From NCBI RefSeq assembly GCF_900232865.1, contig NZ_OCTS01000007.1, positions 1-64,000 on the forward strand: a stretch of 64,000 bases of DNA, given 5' to 3'. Below, one piece after another: positions 46,442-56,917 of the stretch (the stretch's first letter is position 1; each line of letters opens with the position of its first letter). The notes beneath the pieces were generated by a model that had not been told where the DNA came from, made no database searches, and saw nothing but the letters and a program-made list of their open reading frames with translations. This DNA comes from Corynebacterium dentalis. GTDB taxonomy: Bacteria > Actinomycetota > Actinomycetes > Mycobacteriales > Mycobacteriaceae. Both the position numbers and the translations under genes were made by a program.

Positions 46442-49400
46442 ATGCCCTGCGAACCCCTAGACAAGTTTCATGCCCCCGTATCGGCGTGGTTTAGGGATGT
46501 TTTTACGGAACCGACTGTGGTGCAAAACCAAGCGTGGGACGCCATTTCCGAAGGCAACCATGCGCTGGTTGTAGCGCCGACCGGCTCAGGAAAGACCTTG
46601 GCCGCGTTCCTCTGGTCACTGTCTGAACTCACTAAACAATCCCTGCTCACGGACACAGCGCAGTCCGGAACGCGTGTGTTGTACGTTTCGCCGCTGAAGG
46701 CATTGGGGGTTGACGTCGACCGAAACCTGGCCGCACCGCTGGCAGGCATCGCCCGCACTGCCTCGGCAATGGGGGAGACGGTGGCGCCGGTACGGGTGGG
46801 TGTACGCAGCGGTGATACCCCATCCAACGAGCGAGCCAAGATGCTTCGCAACCCACCGGAGATTCTGATTACCACGCCGGAATCGCTCTACCTCATGCTG
46901 ACGTCCAAGGCAGCGGGGACTCTTCGTGGAGTGGAGACCGTCATCGTGGACGAAGTGCACGCCGTGGCGGGAACCAAGCGGGGAACGCACTTGGCTCTCA
47001 GCTTGGAACGGTTGGAGATGGTCACGGGCGCGCCGGTGCAACGCATTGGGCTCTCCGCGACGGTTAATCCGATCGATACCGTGGCCAGCTTCCTCGGCGG
47101 TGACCGACCGGTAACGGTGGTGAATCCGAAGATCATGAAGTCCTGGGACGTGCACGTTCGCTCCGTGGTGGAGGATTTCCAAGATCCACCCGTATATGAA
47201 GACGTTGCTGCAGCGCGCTACGAAGACGCAGACGAGGAGTTCGGGGAATCCGAGAAAGAGCCGCTCATCGATGAGGCGTTGGTGGGCCCGTCGCTGATGG
47301 GCGAGGGGCTGGGTGGAAACACCCAAGTGGGATCCGGCGCCCGGGTGGCCAGCGGCGTGGACAAAGAATCCGCCCTGCCGCAGCAAAAGAGTGTGTGGCC
47401 GCACGTGCAGCGCTCGGTCTACGAGCAGGTGATGAACAACCGCTCCACGCTGGTGTTCGTCAACTCGCGCCGCAGCGCCGAACGCCTCACGGGCGCGTTG
47501 AATGAGGAGTGGGCCAAGGAGAATGACCCAGACGCGCTGGCCGCCCCCACCCGGCGTGATCCTGCTCAGCTCATGGCGCAATCCACGACTGTCCGCGGGG
47601 TGGAACCCATCATCGCTCGCGCGCACCACGGGTCAGTTTCCAAGGACGAACGCGCAGACATTGAAGAGGCGCTCAAGGCAGGGCACCTCAAGTGCGTGGT
47701 GGCCACCAGCTCACTGGAGCTGGGCGTCGACATGGGTTTGGTGGATCACGTGATCCAGGTGGGCGCGCCACCGTCCGTGTCTGCGGCGATTCAACGCTGT
47801 GGCCGCGCTGGGCATACCGTCGGCGCTACCAGCGCGGCGACCATTTATCCGCTGCACAAGCAGGATGCAGAGGCCGCCACGGTGATTGTGGATCGGCTGC
47901 TCAAAGGAGACCTGGAGCCGCTGCACGTGGTGACCAATGCGTTGGATGTGCTGGCCCAGCAGACGGTGGCAGCATCTGTGCAGGCGGCCACCTTGCCTCC
48001 GTTGAACAGTGCGGATGTAGATAGCGCAACGGTACAAGACAGCGCTGAAGAATCCGCACATTCTGCCGAACTGGACGTGGAACAGTGGTGGCGGATTGTT
48101 CGTCGCGCGCACCCCTTCGCAGCTTTGCCGCGCGAGGCTTTCGACGCCGTGGTGGAGCTCATCAGCGGGCACTACCCATCCACTGACTTCGCAGACCTGA
48201 AGGCACGCGTGGTCTACGACCCCACAGAAGGAACCCTTATAGCACGGCCCGGTACTCAGCGCATCGCCGTGACCAGCGGCGGAACCATCCCCGACCGCGG
48301 AATGTTTGGCGTGTTCCTTGCCGCCGGATCAGAAACCGGCGCGCGGAGAGTCGGCGAGTTGGATGAGGAAATGGTCTACGAATCCCGCGTCGGGGACGTG
48401 TTCACGCTAGGTGCGTCCAGCTGGAGGGTGCTGGAGATCACCCGTGATCAGGTCATCGTGGCACCCGCCGCCGGCCATACCGGCCGTCTTCCGTTTTGGA
48501 CCGGCGACGCAGAGGGCCGGCCAGTCGAACTAGGAAAAGCGATCGGCGAGCATCGGCGAAGCTGGGGTAAGCAGACGTTGGAAGACCTCCGCGGAGTGGA
48601 CTTCATCTGCGGAAACACCAGAAGTAACCTCGATGCCTTCTACTCTGATCAACGCGAAACCGCGGGCATCGTCCCAGATGAGAAAACCCTGCTCATCGAG
48701 CGCTTCCGCGACGAGATCGGGGACTGGCGCGTGGTGGTGCACACGCCGTTCGGCAGGGGAGTCAACGCCCCGTGGGCCATGGCACTATCCGCTCAGCTGC
48801 AAAGAGATACAGGCATCGACGCGATGGCCGTGGCTGGGGATGACGGAATGGTCCTACGTTTGCCGTACTCCGAGGAACCGCCGGGGTTGGAATTGCTCTT
48901 GGCGTCGGAAAAACAACAACAAGGACCCCGCAACGACGGTGAGGTGGCGGATCACATCGTGGCTGATGTGATGGACAATGTGGGCTCATCAGCACTGTTC
49001 GCGGGCCGATTCCGCGAGTGTGCCGCGCGCGCTCTGCTGCTGCCACAGCGCACACCCGGCAAGCGGCAACCGCTGTGGCAACAGCGGCAACGGGCCGCGC
49101 AGCTATTGGACGTGGCGCGCAACCATCCGGAGTTTCCCGTGATGGTGGAGACGATGCGCGAGTGCCTGCACGATGTGTATGACCTGGACTCATTACGCGC
49201 GGTGATTCGCGGGGTGGAAACGCGCGGCGGCGCGGAAGCCATCAAGGTCGCCGAAGTCACCACGGAAGCACCCAGTGCGTTCGCTGAATCCTTGCTGTTC
49301 ACGTACACCAGCGCGTTCATGTACGAAGGGGACTCGGCGGAGCGGGCGGCGGCGCTAGCCGTGGATCCGGCGCTTCTGGCCAAGGTGCTGGGGACCTCGG

Positions 49401-51358
49401 GCGAGGGCTTGCTGCTGGATCCCAAGGTCATCGACTCCGTGGTCAGTGGTGCACAGTGGCTGGCGGAGGGGCGCCGAGCAGTGCACGTAGAGCAAGTGGT
49501 GGACATGCTGCGCATGTTGGGGCCGCTGACTGCAGAGCAGATTGTGGACAGGCGTGAGGTGCCCACTGATCCGGAAGCGCGCACGGCAGATCCGCTGGCC
49601 GATGTACGCGCGCTGATTCCGCAACGGATCGCGGAGGTGAACTTCGGCGGCGGGCGAAAGCTGGCCGCGGTGGAGGACTTGCCGCTGTTGCGCGACGGGC
49701 TAGGTGTGCCTGTGCCTCCCGGTTCGCCCGCGGATCCGAAGCAGGTGCCAGATGCGATGGACCAGCTGATCTTGCGATGGGCGAGGAATCGTGGCCCGTT
49801 CACCGCAGCCGAGGCGGCCGCGGAGTTCGGCTTGGGCGTGGCGACCTCGGAGATGCTGCTGCGCCGTTGGGTGGATCAGCGCCGCTTGGAATCCGGCACG
49901 TTTGTGCTGGCAGAAGGGGTGAAAGCGGAGGAGGCTCCCACGCAGTTTTTGGACGTGGGCATGCTACGCAGGTTGCGCTCGGCCACCCTGGCCGCAGCTC
50001 GTGGCGCTTTGGAACCCGTGAGCCGCCAGACGTATGCCACGTTCTTGCAGGCCTGGCACGGCGTGGGTGAATCGGAGCGCGAGGATCTGCTCAGCGTGAT
50101 TGAGCAGCTGGCAGGCATTCCGCTTCCTGCCAGCGCGTGGGAGACAGTGGTGCTGCCTTCGCGCATCCCCAACTACCGTCCGGAAGATTTGGACGAGCTG
50201 CTGAGCACTGGCGATGTGCTGGCCGTGGGCGCGGGTTCGGTGGGGAGCAATGATCCGCTGGTGACACTGCTGCCCGCGGAGTTGGCTCCCGTGTTGCTGG
50301 ATCCCGCCGAGCAGGGCGCCGTGACCAACCTGGTGGCCGAGCAGATCCTGACGCACGTCAGTCACGGTGGTGCCTTCCTAGCCAGCGAGTTGGCACAGGT
50401 CACCGGGGCCGATCACGCGGATGTGGATGCGGCGATGTGGGAATTGTTCGACGCCGCCCTGCTCACCCCGGACTCCTTCGCGGCCATTAGGCGCCGCCTT
50501 GTCGAGGCGGGGTCCGGAGGCAAGTCCGCGCACCGTGCTCCCCGCAGAGACCGAGGTCGCGGCTCCCAAAGGCGACTCCGCATGGGCCGCACCTCCTTTG
50601 CGCAGGCAGCGAAGAGTGAGCAGGCCCGCGCGCGCCGGGCAGCGCTAAACGCTCATGCCTCGGTGCCCGGACGATGGGCGGCGCTGCCTCTCAGCGAGGC
50701 CACTGCCGCCGATCGTGCCGTGGCCAAGGGTGAGGCCTGGCTGGATCGCTATGGCGTGGTGACCAGGGGATCCATCGTCGCGGAGAAATCCGCGGGCGGC
50801 TTCGCGGAGGCGTATCGCACGTTGTCTGCCTGGGAAGATTCCGGCGTGGTGCTGCGCGGCTACGTGGTGGAGGGACTCGGCGGAGCGCAGTTCGCGCCCC
50901 GCGGAGTGATCACGCAGCTGCGGCGCATGGAGGACGGTACCGATGCCGCCGCCCCGCCCGTCCACTCCGTGTTGCTTGCCGCTGCAGACCCAGCCAATCC
51001 CTTCGGCGCCGCGTTGCCGTGGCCGGAGCTGGATGAGGGAGTGCACACGCCACACCGCGGCGCGGGCGCGCTGGTGATTCTGCGTGGCGGCAAGCCTTTG
51101 GCTCACTTGACCCGCGGCGCGCGCAATCTAACCGTGCTGGGGGACAAGCAGGCTACGAGCTTTGGTGACGAGGAGACGAGTGTGGTGTCGAACATTATTT
51201 CCCACATCGTGGATGCCCTCACGGCGGCGGTGCGGTCCGGAAGGCTGGCGCCGGTGGTGATGGAACGCATCGACGGCCACGGCGTGATGGAGACCGATAC
51301 CCGAGCATGGACGGCCGCCGGTGCCCGCCTGACTCCCAAGGGGCTGAGTATCAAGTGA
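46442..51358 (+). CDS. lhr: Lhr-type ATP-dependent DNA helicase
   Basis: A 1638-residue superfamily 2 helicase of the actinobacterial Lhr group (usually about 1500). Walker A APTGSGKT (45-52), DEVHAVAGTKRGTHLALSLERL, VNSRRSAERL and QRCGRAGHTVG supply motifs I, II, IV and VI. A winged-helix and a long Lhr C-terminal core follow. It translocates 3'-5' on single-stranded DNA; a role in DNA repair is known in mycobacteria. Two unusual low-complexity inserts lie at about 246-318 (acidic) and about 1350-1405 (basic). The ATG at 46442 is my choice; the frame is open upstream into the cysQ region. Confidence 0.9.
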   Translation: MPCEPLDKFHAPVSAWFRDVFTEPTVVQNQAWDAISEGNHALVVAPTGSGKTLAAFLWSLSELTKQSLLTDTAQSGTRVLYVSPLKALGVDVDRNLAAPLAGIARTASAMGETVAPVRVGVRSGDTPSNERAKMLRNPPEILITTPESLYLMLTSKAAGTLRGVETVIVDEVHAVAGTKRGTHLALSLERLEMVTGAPVQRIGLSATVNPIDTVASFLGGDRPVTVVNPKIMKSWDVHVRSVVEDFQDPPVYEDVAAARYEDADEEFGESEKEPLIDEALVGPSLMGEGLGGNTQVGSGARVASGVDKESALPQQKSVWPHVQRSVYEQVMNNRSTLVFVNSRRSAERLTGALNEEWAKENDPDALAAPTRRDPAQLMAQSTTVRGVEPIIARAHHGSVSKDERADIEEALKAGHLKCVVATSSLELGVDMGLVDHVIQVGAPPSVSAAIQRCGRAGHTVGATSAATIYPLHKQDAEAATVIVDRLLKGDLEPLHVVTNALDVLAQQTVAASVQAATLPPLNSADVDSATVQDSAEESAHSAELDVEQWWRIVRRAHPFAALPREAFDAVVELISGHYPSTDFADLKARVVYDPTEGTLIARPGTQRIAVTSGGTIPDRGMFGVFLAAGSETGARRVGELDEEMVYESRVGDVFTLGASSWRVLEITRDQVIVAPAAGHTGRLPFWTGDAEGRPVELGKAIGEHRRSWGKQTLEDLRGVDFICGNTRSNLDAFYSDQRETAGIVPDEKTLLIERFRDEIGDWRVVVHTPFGRGVNAPWAMALSAQLQRDTGIDAMAVAGDDGMVLRLPYSEEPPGLELLLASEKQQQGPRNDGEVADHIVADVMDNVGSSALFAGRFRECAARALLLPQRTPGKRQPLWQQRQRAAQLLDVARNHPEFPVMVETMRECLHDVYDLDSLRAVIRGVETRGGAEAIKVAEVTTEAPSAFAESLLFTYTSAFMYEGDSAERAAALAVDPALLAKVLGTSGEGLLLDPKVIDSVVSGAQWLAEGRRAVHVEQVVDMLRMLGPLTAEQIVDRREVPTDPEARTADPLADVRALIPQRIAEVNFGGGRKLAAVEDLPLLRDGLGVPVPPGSPADPKQVPDAMDQLILRWARNRGPFTAAEAAAEFGLGVATSEMLLRRWVDQRRLESGTFVLAEGVKAEEAPTQFLDVGMLRRLRSATLAAARGALEPVSRQTYATFLQAWHGVGESEREDLLSVIEQLAGIPLPASAWETVVLPSRIPNYRPEDLDELLSTGDVLAVGAGSVGSNDPLVTLLPAELAPVLLDPAEQGAVTNLVAEQILTHVSHGGAFLASELAQVTGADHADVDAAMWELFDAALLTPDSFAAIRRRLVEAGSGGKSAHRAPRRDRGRGSQRRLRMGRTSFAQAAKSEQARARRAALNAHASVPGRWAALPLSEATAADRAVAKGEAWLDRYGVVTRGSIVAEKSAGGFAEAYRTLSAWEDSGVVLRGYVVEGLGGAQFAPRGVITQLRRMEDGTDAAAPPVHSVLLAAADPANPFGAALPWPELDEGVHTPHRGAGALVILRGGKPLAHLTRGARNLTVLGDKQATSFGDEETSVVSNIISHIVDALTAAVRSGRLAPVVMERIDGHGVMETDTRAWTAAGARLTPKGLSIK

Positions 51359-51388
51359 TCCTGACCTGTGGAAAGGGGAGGCGAGATC

Positions 51389-52273
51389 ATGCCTGAGGGC
51401 GATTCCGTCCTGCAGCTATCCAACCGCCTGCAGTGGATGACCGGACGCACAGTGACCCACACGGACATCCGCGTGCCTCGCTTCGCCACGCAGTCCCTGA
51501 CCGGACAACCGGTCCACCGCGTGTGGCCCTACGGCAAGCACCTGTTCATGCACATCGGTGAGACGGTGGTGCATACGCACCTGAAAATGGAGGGCGTGTG
51601 GGCCATCCACGCTGCGGGTACGCGGTGGCGTCGGCCAGGGTTCACTGCGCGCATCGTGCTGCGTTTTAGCCCGCAGCACCCGGGTGGTCAGGACATTGAG
51701 ATCGTTGGTCATTCGTTAGGGTTTGTGCGTCTTTTTCCTGAGTCGTCTTACGACGCCACGATTGAACATTTAGGGCCAGACATTCTAGATCCCCAGTGGC
51801 CCCAACCCGGCCATGATCCCAGGTGGCAGGGGATAGCAGGGCGCGATGAGGCAGTGCGCAGGATCATGCAGCGGCCGGAGCGCAGCCTCGGGGCGGCGTT
51901 GCTGGACCAGAAGAACGTTGCTGGAATTGGCAACGAGTACCGTGCGGAGATCATGTTCCTCCTGGGCTGGCACCCGGCTGTGCCCGTGGGGCAGGTGGGT
52001 GCCCGGGGCGTGGAGAAGGCAATTGATCTGTCGCGGCGTGTGATGTGGGAAAACCGCTTGGAGGCCCACCGTATTTTCACCGGCGATCGCCGGCCTGGGA
52101 TGGGCAACTACGTCTTTGGGCGGGCCAGCAAAGCGTGTCGCAGGTGCGGGGAAGCGATCGAGAAGTCCTCGCTGGGCGGCCGGTTTGCGGGTGGGGATCC
52201 GGATGTCGATGGCGGCGAGCTGGAGCGGATCATCTGGTGGTGCCCGAACTGCCAAGAGTTGGAGCTGGGGTAG
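51389..52273 (+). CDS. nei: Formamidopyrimidine/endonuclease VIII-family DNA glycosylase
   Basis: A 294-residue base-excision-repair glycosylase/lyase. The N-terminus MPEGDSV provides the catalytic proline and glutamate of Nei-type enzymes. The H2TH part is near DQKNVAGIGNEYRAE. The C-terminal zinc finger has CRRC and CPNC separated by about 34 residues. It removes oxidised pyrimidines. Start ATG at 51389, 30 bases after lhr, with GGGGAG upstream. Both may be transcribed together as a repair unit. Confidence 0.92.
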   Translation: MPEGDSVLQLSNRLQWMTGRTVTHTDIRVPRFATQSLTGQPVHRVWPYGKHLFMHIGETVVHTHLKMEGVWAIHAAGTRWRRPGFTARIVLRFSPQHPGGQDIEIVGHSLGFVRLFPESSYDATIEHLGPDILDPQWPQPGHDPRWQGIAGRDEAVRRIMQRPERSLGAALLDQKNVAGIGNEYRAEIMFLLGWHPAVPVGQVGARGVEKAIDLSRRVMWENRLEAHRIFTGDRRPGMGNYVFGRASKACRRCGEAIEKSSLGGRFAGGDPDVDGGELERIIWWCPNCQELELG

Positions 52274-52526
52274 GCGGCTGAACAGCCGCGTACCTCCGAA
52301 GTTGAACGCGCTGGAGTTTTTTTGTGATCCATTCGCAGGGTTAAAAAGCATGACGGGCGCGTTGAGGTAAGGACCGGAGTAAAAGTTTGCGGTGGAATGA
52401 ACGTTTTTTTTGCTTCCGCATGTGGTCGCCGCTCTTTAGTGTGTACATCGACCAGTCGACAAGGCTCGGTTAATTTTTCAGGAGAAATCACGCGACAGGT
52501 GACGTAGTTTATTTGTCCAGCGCTTT
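52274..52526. other. nei to secreted-gene intergenic region
   Basis: About 250 bases. A short hairpin GCGGCTG-AA-CAGCCGC (52274-52289) is followed by a T-rich stretch (52318-52324). AGGAGA at 52480 looks like a ribosome binding site without a start codon at proper distance. No intact gene seen. Confidence 0.5.
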
Positions 52527-52828
52527 TTGAGAAGAAAATCCAGAACCTACTCGTCGAATCTACGCAAGGGCGCAACCTGGGTTCTCGCATCGGCAGTAAC
52601 CGCAATGGTTCTCACCGCTGGGCTCACCGGTGGCGCCCAGGCACACACCCAGCAGGCCACACTGGTGAGGCAAAGTACGGCTTCCGCACCATCCACATGA
52701 CCGGTACCCAGCAGTACTGCAAGTCCAACGGAACCTGGTCCACCCCGACCTTCTGGTCTGCACTGAACCCAGTGAAGAACGAAGTTCAGGTTCGCTTGTA
52801 CGACAACCCAGCTGATTCCAACAAGTAA
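52527..52828 (+). pseudogene. Frameshifted secreted-protein gene
   Basis: From a possible TTG at 52527 one frame encodes a signal peptide (RRKSRTYSSNLRKG, then VLASAVTAMVLTAGLTGG, ending AQA) but stops at 52700. An overlapping frame encodes the rest without a start (KYGFRTIHMTGTQQYCKSNG and VKNEVQVRLYDNPADSNK, stop 52826-52828). Adding one base near 52660-52690 would join signal peptide and mature part into one protein of about 100 residues. It is a disrupted gene or a sequencing error. Family not recognised. It precedes an intact secreted gene by 24 bases. Confidence 0.65.
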
Positions 52829-52852
52829 CTCGCAACAGAAGGAAAGATCATC

Positions 52853-53497
52853 ATGACTCTTCGCAAGATCTCGTTCCGCAGCGGCTTGGCAGCAACTCTG
52901 CTGGGCGCAACCGTCTTCACCGCTGCTCCAGCTATCGCCGCTCCTACCGCGGAAACTCCAGCTCAGGCCGATGAAACCCAGGGAAATGAAACCCAGGGCA
53001 AGGACGTCCTCGATCTCAAGCCTGAGATCCGCGTGGCAGCAGGTAAGGTTCCCGGCTATGCAGGTCTCGTGTCCATCTCCGCGACCAATGTGGGCAACAC
53101 CACCTACTACCAGGAATTCCCTCTGACCACTTTCCGTATTGAGGTCAAGACCGCTGAGGGACCTAAGGGCGTGGATCGCCTGATCACCCCAGGTTGGTTC
53201 AATGGCGCGTACACCCGCGACCTCGGCTTTGACCGCGCGACCTCCACCCGTACCTTTGAGACCACCCTGTCTAACCCCATCCGTGAGGGCGACGGCAAGC
53301 TCATCGCCAACTTGAACTTCGGTGATGGCAAGACTGACCGTGGCCGTTTGGTCAACTACATCAAGGTCACTCAGGTGGGACGCCCAGAGGCTGATACCTC
53401 CACGCATAATGATCAGAACATCGATTCCCCCGACGCCAACCTTCTCTCGTCCGGCGCTTTCAGCGCAGCTGCTTACTTGTCCCGCAGGCTGCGGTAG
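52853..53497 (+). CDS. Secreted protein of unknown family
   Basis: A 214-residue protein with a clear signal peptide ([20 protein letters not shown], cleavage after AIA, about residue 29). The mature part looks like beta strands ([37 protein letters not shown]) with an Ala/Ser-rich end. The ATG follows GAAGGA. Its last 25 bases overlap the 3' end of pgi on the other strand, so the C-terminal residues are encoded opposite the end of Pgi. No function assigned. Confidence 0.75.
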   Translation: MTLRKISFRSGLAATLLGATVFTAAPAIAAPTAETPAQADETQGNETQGKDVLDLKPEIRVAAGKVPGYAGLVSISATNVGNTTYYQEFPLTTFRIEVKTAEGPKGVDRLITPGWFNGAYTRDLGFDRATSTRTFETTLSNPIREGDGKLIANLNFGDGKTDRGRLVNYIKVTQVGRPEADTSTHNDQNIDSPDANLLSSGAFSAAAYLSRRLR

Positions 53498-55164
53498 TAG
53501 GTGATCAATGCGTCCGTGGAGGAATCCCCGGCATCGCTGCTTTCCTTACCTTCCACGGAGGCGAGCAGTTCATTGGCCTGCTTCTTGCCCAGCTCTACGC
53601 CCCACTGGTCGAAGCTGTTGATGCCCCACACCACGCCTTGGACAAACGTGATGTGCTCGTACAGAGCGATCAGTGCGCCGAGGATACGCGGACGGAGCTT
53701 CTCCGCGAGGATCGTGGTGGATGGGCGGTTGCCGGGCATGACCTTATGCGGAATCAGCTTTTCATCCACGCCCTCTTCGCGCAGCTCTTCGGCAGTTTTG
53801 CCGAAGGCCAGTACGCGGGTCTGCGCGAAGAAGTTGCTCATCAGCATGTCGTGCATGCTGGTCTCTCCATCAGCAGCCTTCTTATCATCGTGGCTATTGA
53901 TGAAGCCGATGAAATCCGTGGGGATCAAGTGCGTTCCTTGGTGCAGGAGCTGGAAGAAAGCGTGCTGGCCGTTGGTGCCGGCCTCGCCCCAGTAGATTTC
54001 ACCGGTGTTCAGATCCACTTCGCTACCGTCGAGACGAACACTCTTGCCATTGGATTCCATGGTCAGCTGCTGCAAGTAGGCAGGGAAGCGGTGCAAATCT
54101 TGGTTGTATGGCAACACTGCGTGCGATTGCGCGCCAAAGAAGTTGGTGTACCAAACACCCAGCAGACCCATGATGACGGGAACGTTCATTTCCAGTGGCT
54201 CGGTGCGGAAGTGGTCATCCACCGCGTGGAAGCCTTCCAAGAATTCCATGAAGTCCTGTGGGCCGATGGCCGCCATGAGGGATAGGCCGATGGCGGAGTC
54301 CACGGAGTAACGTCCGCCAACCCAGTCCCAGAAGCCAAACATGTTGCGGGGATCGATGCCGAACTCGCGCACCTTCTCCTCGTTGGTGGAGACAGCCACG
54401 AAGTGCTTCTCGGTGATCGCCTGGATGTCTTCCTCGGACTCGGTGGCGATGCCTTCCTGAGACAGCTTCTTGAGCAACCAACGCTTAGCGGCGTGAGCGT
54501 TCGCCAGGGTTTCAGACGTGGTGAAGGACTTGGAGGCCACCACAAACAGCGTCGATTCAGCGTCGAGTCCATCGAGGGTGCCCGCGACATCGTTGGGGTC
54601 AATGTTGGAAATGAAGTGCGGGATAATCCCTGCCGTGAGGTACGGACGCAGTGCGCGGGCGGCCATGCATGGACCCAGGTCTGAGCCACCGATGCCGATG
54701 TTGACCACGTTCTTGATGGTGTGGTTGCTAATGCCGCGCCATGCGCCGGAGCGCAGGGAGCGGGCGATATCGCGCATGCGCCCCAGCACGTCGTGCACGT
54801 CCGCGGCGATGTCCTGCCCATCGACGCTGAACTCATGCTCGGCGGGGATGCGTAAAGCCGTGTGCAAGGCAGCGCGATCCTCGGTGACATTGACGTGCTC
54901 GCCGTTGAACAGTGCCTGGCGGTATTCCTCGATGCCCATATCGCGGGCGACATCAGTCAGCGTCCGCAGAGCGTTATCGTCGATGAGGTTCTTGGACAGA
55001 TCGACGCGCAGCGGGCCGACATCGTAGGTCATATCCGCCGCGCGCCCCGGCTGATCAGCGAAGAGCTCACGAAGCGTGGTGGCGCGGAGCTGTGCGGCAT
55101 GCTTTTCCAAAGTAGCCCAGTCTCGAGTATTGGTTACTGAGCTGGAGTTCACTGGAACGTTCAC
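53473..55164 (-). CDS. pgi: Glucose-6-phosphate isomerase
   Basis: A 563-residue glycolytic enzyme interconverting glucose-6-phosphate and fructose-6-phosphate. [39 protein letters not shown] segments and [19 protein letters not shown] carry the substrate and catalytic residues. The start is GTG with AGGAGGATAGACC before it. Its 3' end overlaps a convergent secreted-protein gene by 25 bases. Confidence 0.96.
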   Translation of the reverse strand: MNVPVNSSSVTNTRDWATLEKHAAQLRATTLRELFADQPGRAADMTYDVGPLRVDLSKNLIDDNALRTLTDVARDMGIEEYRQALFNGEHVNVTEDRAALHTALRIPAEHEFSVDGQDIAADVHDVLGRMRDIARSLRSGAWRGISNHTIKNVVNIGIGGSDLGPCMAARALRPYLTAGIIPHFISNIDPNDVAGTLDGLDAESTLFVVASKSFTTSETLANAHAAKRWLLKKLSQEGIATESEEDIQAITEKHFVAVSTNEEKVREFGIDPRNMFGFWDWVGGRYSVDSAIGLSLMAAIGPQDFMEFLEGFHAVDDHFRTEPLEMNVPVIMGLLGVWYTNFFGAQSHAVLPYNQDLHRFPAYLQQLTMESNGKSVRLDGSEVDLNTGEIYWGEAGTNGQHAFFQLLHQGTHLIPTDFIGFINSHDDKKAADGETSMHDMLMSNFFAQTRVLAFGKTAEELREEGVDEKLIPHKVMPGNRPSTTILAEKLRPRILGALIALYEHITFVQGVVWGINSFDQWGVELGKKQANELLASVEGKESSDAGDSSTDALITYYRSLRDK

Positions 55165-55322
55165 GGTCTATCCTCCTGGCGCACCACGGACGGGTCGGCT
55201 GTTTTTGTGACCTCGTCCCCGGATCGCCTGTGCATTGTTGTCAAGCGGCTAGGGATGTTCTCCGCTCTAGGCTAGTGAAATAATTCTGCACACGTTGGGA
55301 AGTCGGTGGCAGAGTGGGGCGT

Positions 55323-56834
55323 ATGACTAATCAACAACTCACCACCACCATTTCCGCAGCGGATCGCGAGATCACGGTACCGACCGGTCTCTTCCTCGGC
55401 GGAGAATTCGTCACGGCAAGCAATAAGGACACGCTCAGCGTGGTGGATGCCGCCACCGGCGCAGAGTTCGTGGACATCCAGAGCGCCACGGAAGACGATG
55501 CCCGTCGCGCGATGGATATCGCCGCAGATGCGCAAAAGGAATGGGCTAAGTCCACCCCCATGCAGCGCAGCGAGATTCTCTACAAGATCTTCCAGCTCAT
55601 CACGGACAACACCGAAGACTTGGCGCTGCTGCAATCCAAGGAGCTCGGACGCGCATTGCCTGATTCCACCGGCGAGGTGGCCTACGGCGCAGAGTTCTTC
55701 CGCTGGTTCTCCCAGCAGGCCATGGCGATCAGCGGTGAATACCGCACCGCTCCCAAGGGCGATAGCCGCGTCGTGACGCACCACGTGCCGGTGGGCCCAG
55801 TGCTCGCCATCACCCCGTGGAACTTCCCGCTGGCGATGATCGCCCGCAAGGTGGCTCCAGCGCTGGCCGCTGGCTGCGTGTCCATCGTCAAGCCTGCGCA
55901 GATGACTCCGCTAACCGCCCTGTACCTGGGCAATCTCATGCGCGAGGCTGGAGTTCCAGAAGGCGTGGTGCAGATCCTGCCCACCTCATCTGCCAGCAAT
56001 GTCTCCGCCATCCTGGATGACGATCGCCTACGTAAGTTCACATTCACTGGCTCCACTGAGGTGGGCCAGGAGTTGGCGGCGAAAGCAATGAAAAAGACGA
56101 TGCGCGTGTCCCTGGAACTGGGAGGAAACGCACCGTTCGTAGCACTAGAAAGCGCGGATCTAGACAAGGCAGTGGACGCGGCCGTGACGGCGAAGATGCG
56201 TGGCGCTGGTCAGGTGTGCATCGCGGCCAACCGCTTCATCGTCCATGACTCGCTGGCCAAGGATTTCACCGCGGCCGTGGTCAAGAAGGTCGAGGAGATG
56301 AAGATCGGCCCAGGCACGCAAGAGGACGTACAGGTCGGCGCGATGGTTAGCGAGAAGGAGCGCGACAAGGTTCGCGATCTGGTCGCCAACGCTGTCCAAG
56401 AAGGCGCCACGGTTGAGTTGGGTGGTGTGGAAGCGCTGGAGAAGTTCCCGGAAACGCACCCGGAGCTGGATCAGAACGGTTTCTGGTTCCCACCGACAGT
56501 GCTGACGAACGTCTCTCCGGATTCGGAGATTGCCAACACGGAGATCTTCGGTCCCGTCTTCGCTATCCAGACCTTCAGCACCACCGACAAGGCACTGCGC
56601 GTGGCCAATGACACCCCATTTGGCTTGGCCGGTTACGTCTGCGGTGAGAACCTCGCCGAGACCTTGTCCTTCGCGGAATCCATGGAGTGCGGCATGGTTG
56701 CGGTCAATCGTGGTCTTCTTTCCGACGCCGCCGCTCCCTTTGGTGGTGTCAAAAGCTCTGGTATTGGCCGTGAAGGCGGATTCGAGGGGCTGGGGGAGTA
56801 CCTCGAGACTCAGTACATTTCCGTGGAGGGCTAG
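55323..56834 (+). CDS. gabD: Succinate-semialdehyde dehydrogenase
   Basis: A 503-residue aldehyde dehydrogenase. PWNFPLAMIARKVAPALAAG, the general base LELGGNAPFVALE and the nucleophile cysteine in GAGQVCIAANRF are intact. Sequence style fits NAD(P)-dependent succinate semialdehyde oxidation (gamma-aminobutyrate route), but other aldehydes are possible. No gabT next to it. Start ATG at 55323; a GTG three codons upstream is a weaker candidate. Confidence 0.85.
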   Translation: MTNQQLTTTISAADREITVPTGLFLGGEFVTASNKDTLSVVDAATGAEFVDIQSATEDDARRAMDIAADAQKEWAKSTPMQRSEILYKIFQLITDNTEDLALLQSKELGRALPDSTGEVAYGAEFFRWFSQQAMAISGEYRTAPKGDSRVVTHHVPVGPVLAITPWNFPLAMIARKVAPALAAGCVSIVKPAQMTPLTALYLGNLMREAGVPEGVVQILPTSSASNVSAILDDDRLRKFTFTGSTEVGQELAAKAMKKTMRVSLELGGNAPFVALESADLDKAVDAAVTAKMRGAGQVCIAANRFIVHDSLAKDFTAAVVKKVEEMKIGPGTQEDVQVGAMVSEKERDKVRDLVANAVQEGATVELGGVEALEKFPETHPELDQNGFWFPPTVLTNVSPDSEIANTEIFGPVFAIQTFSTTDKALRVANDTPFGLAGYVCGENLAETLSFAESMECGMVAVNRGLLSDAAAPFGGVKSSGIGREGGFEGLGEYLETQYISVEG

Positions 56835-56917
56835 TAGCCACCGTTTCAGGTAAGGTTTTTAATTGACTTATCAACTATATCTCGCTGTGGGACGCGGCGA
56901 GTGACGAAAGGACAGGC

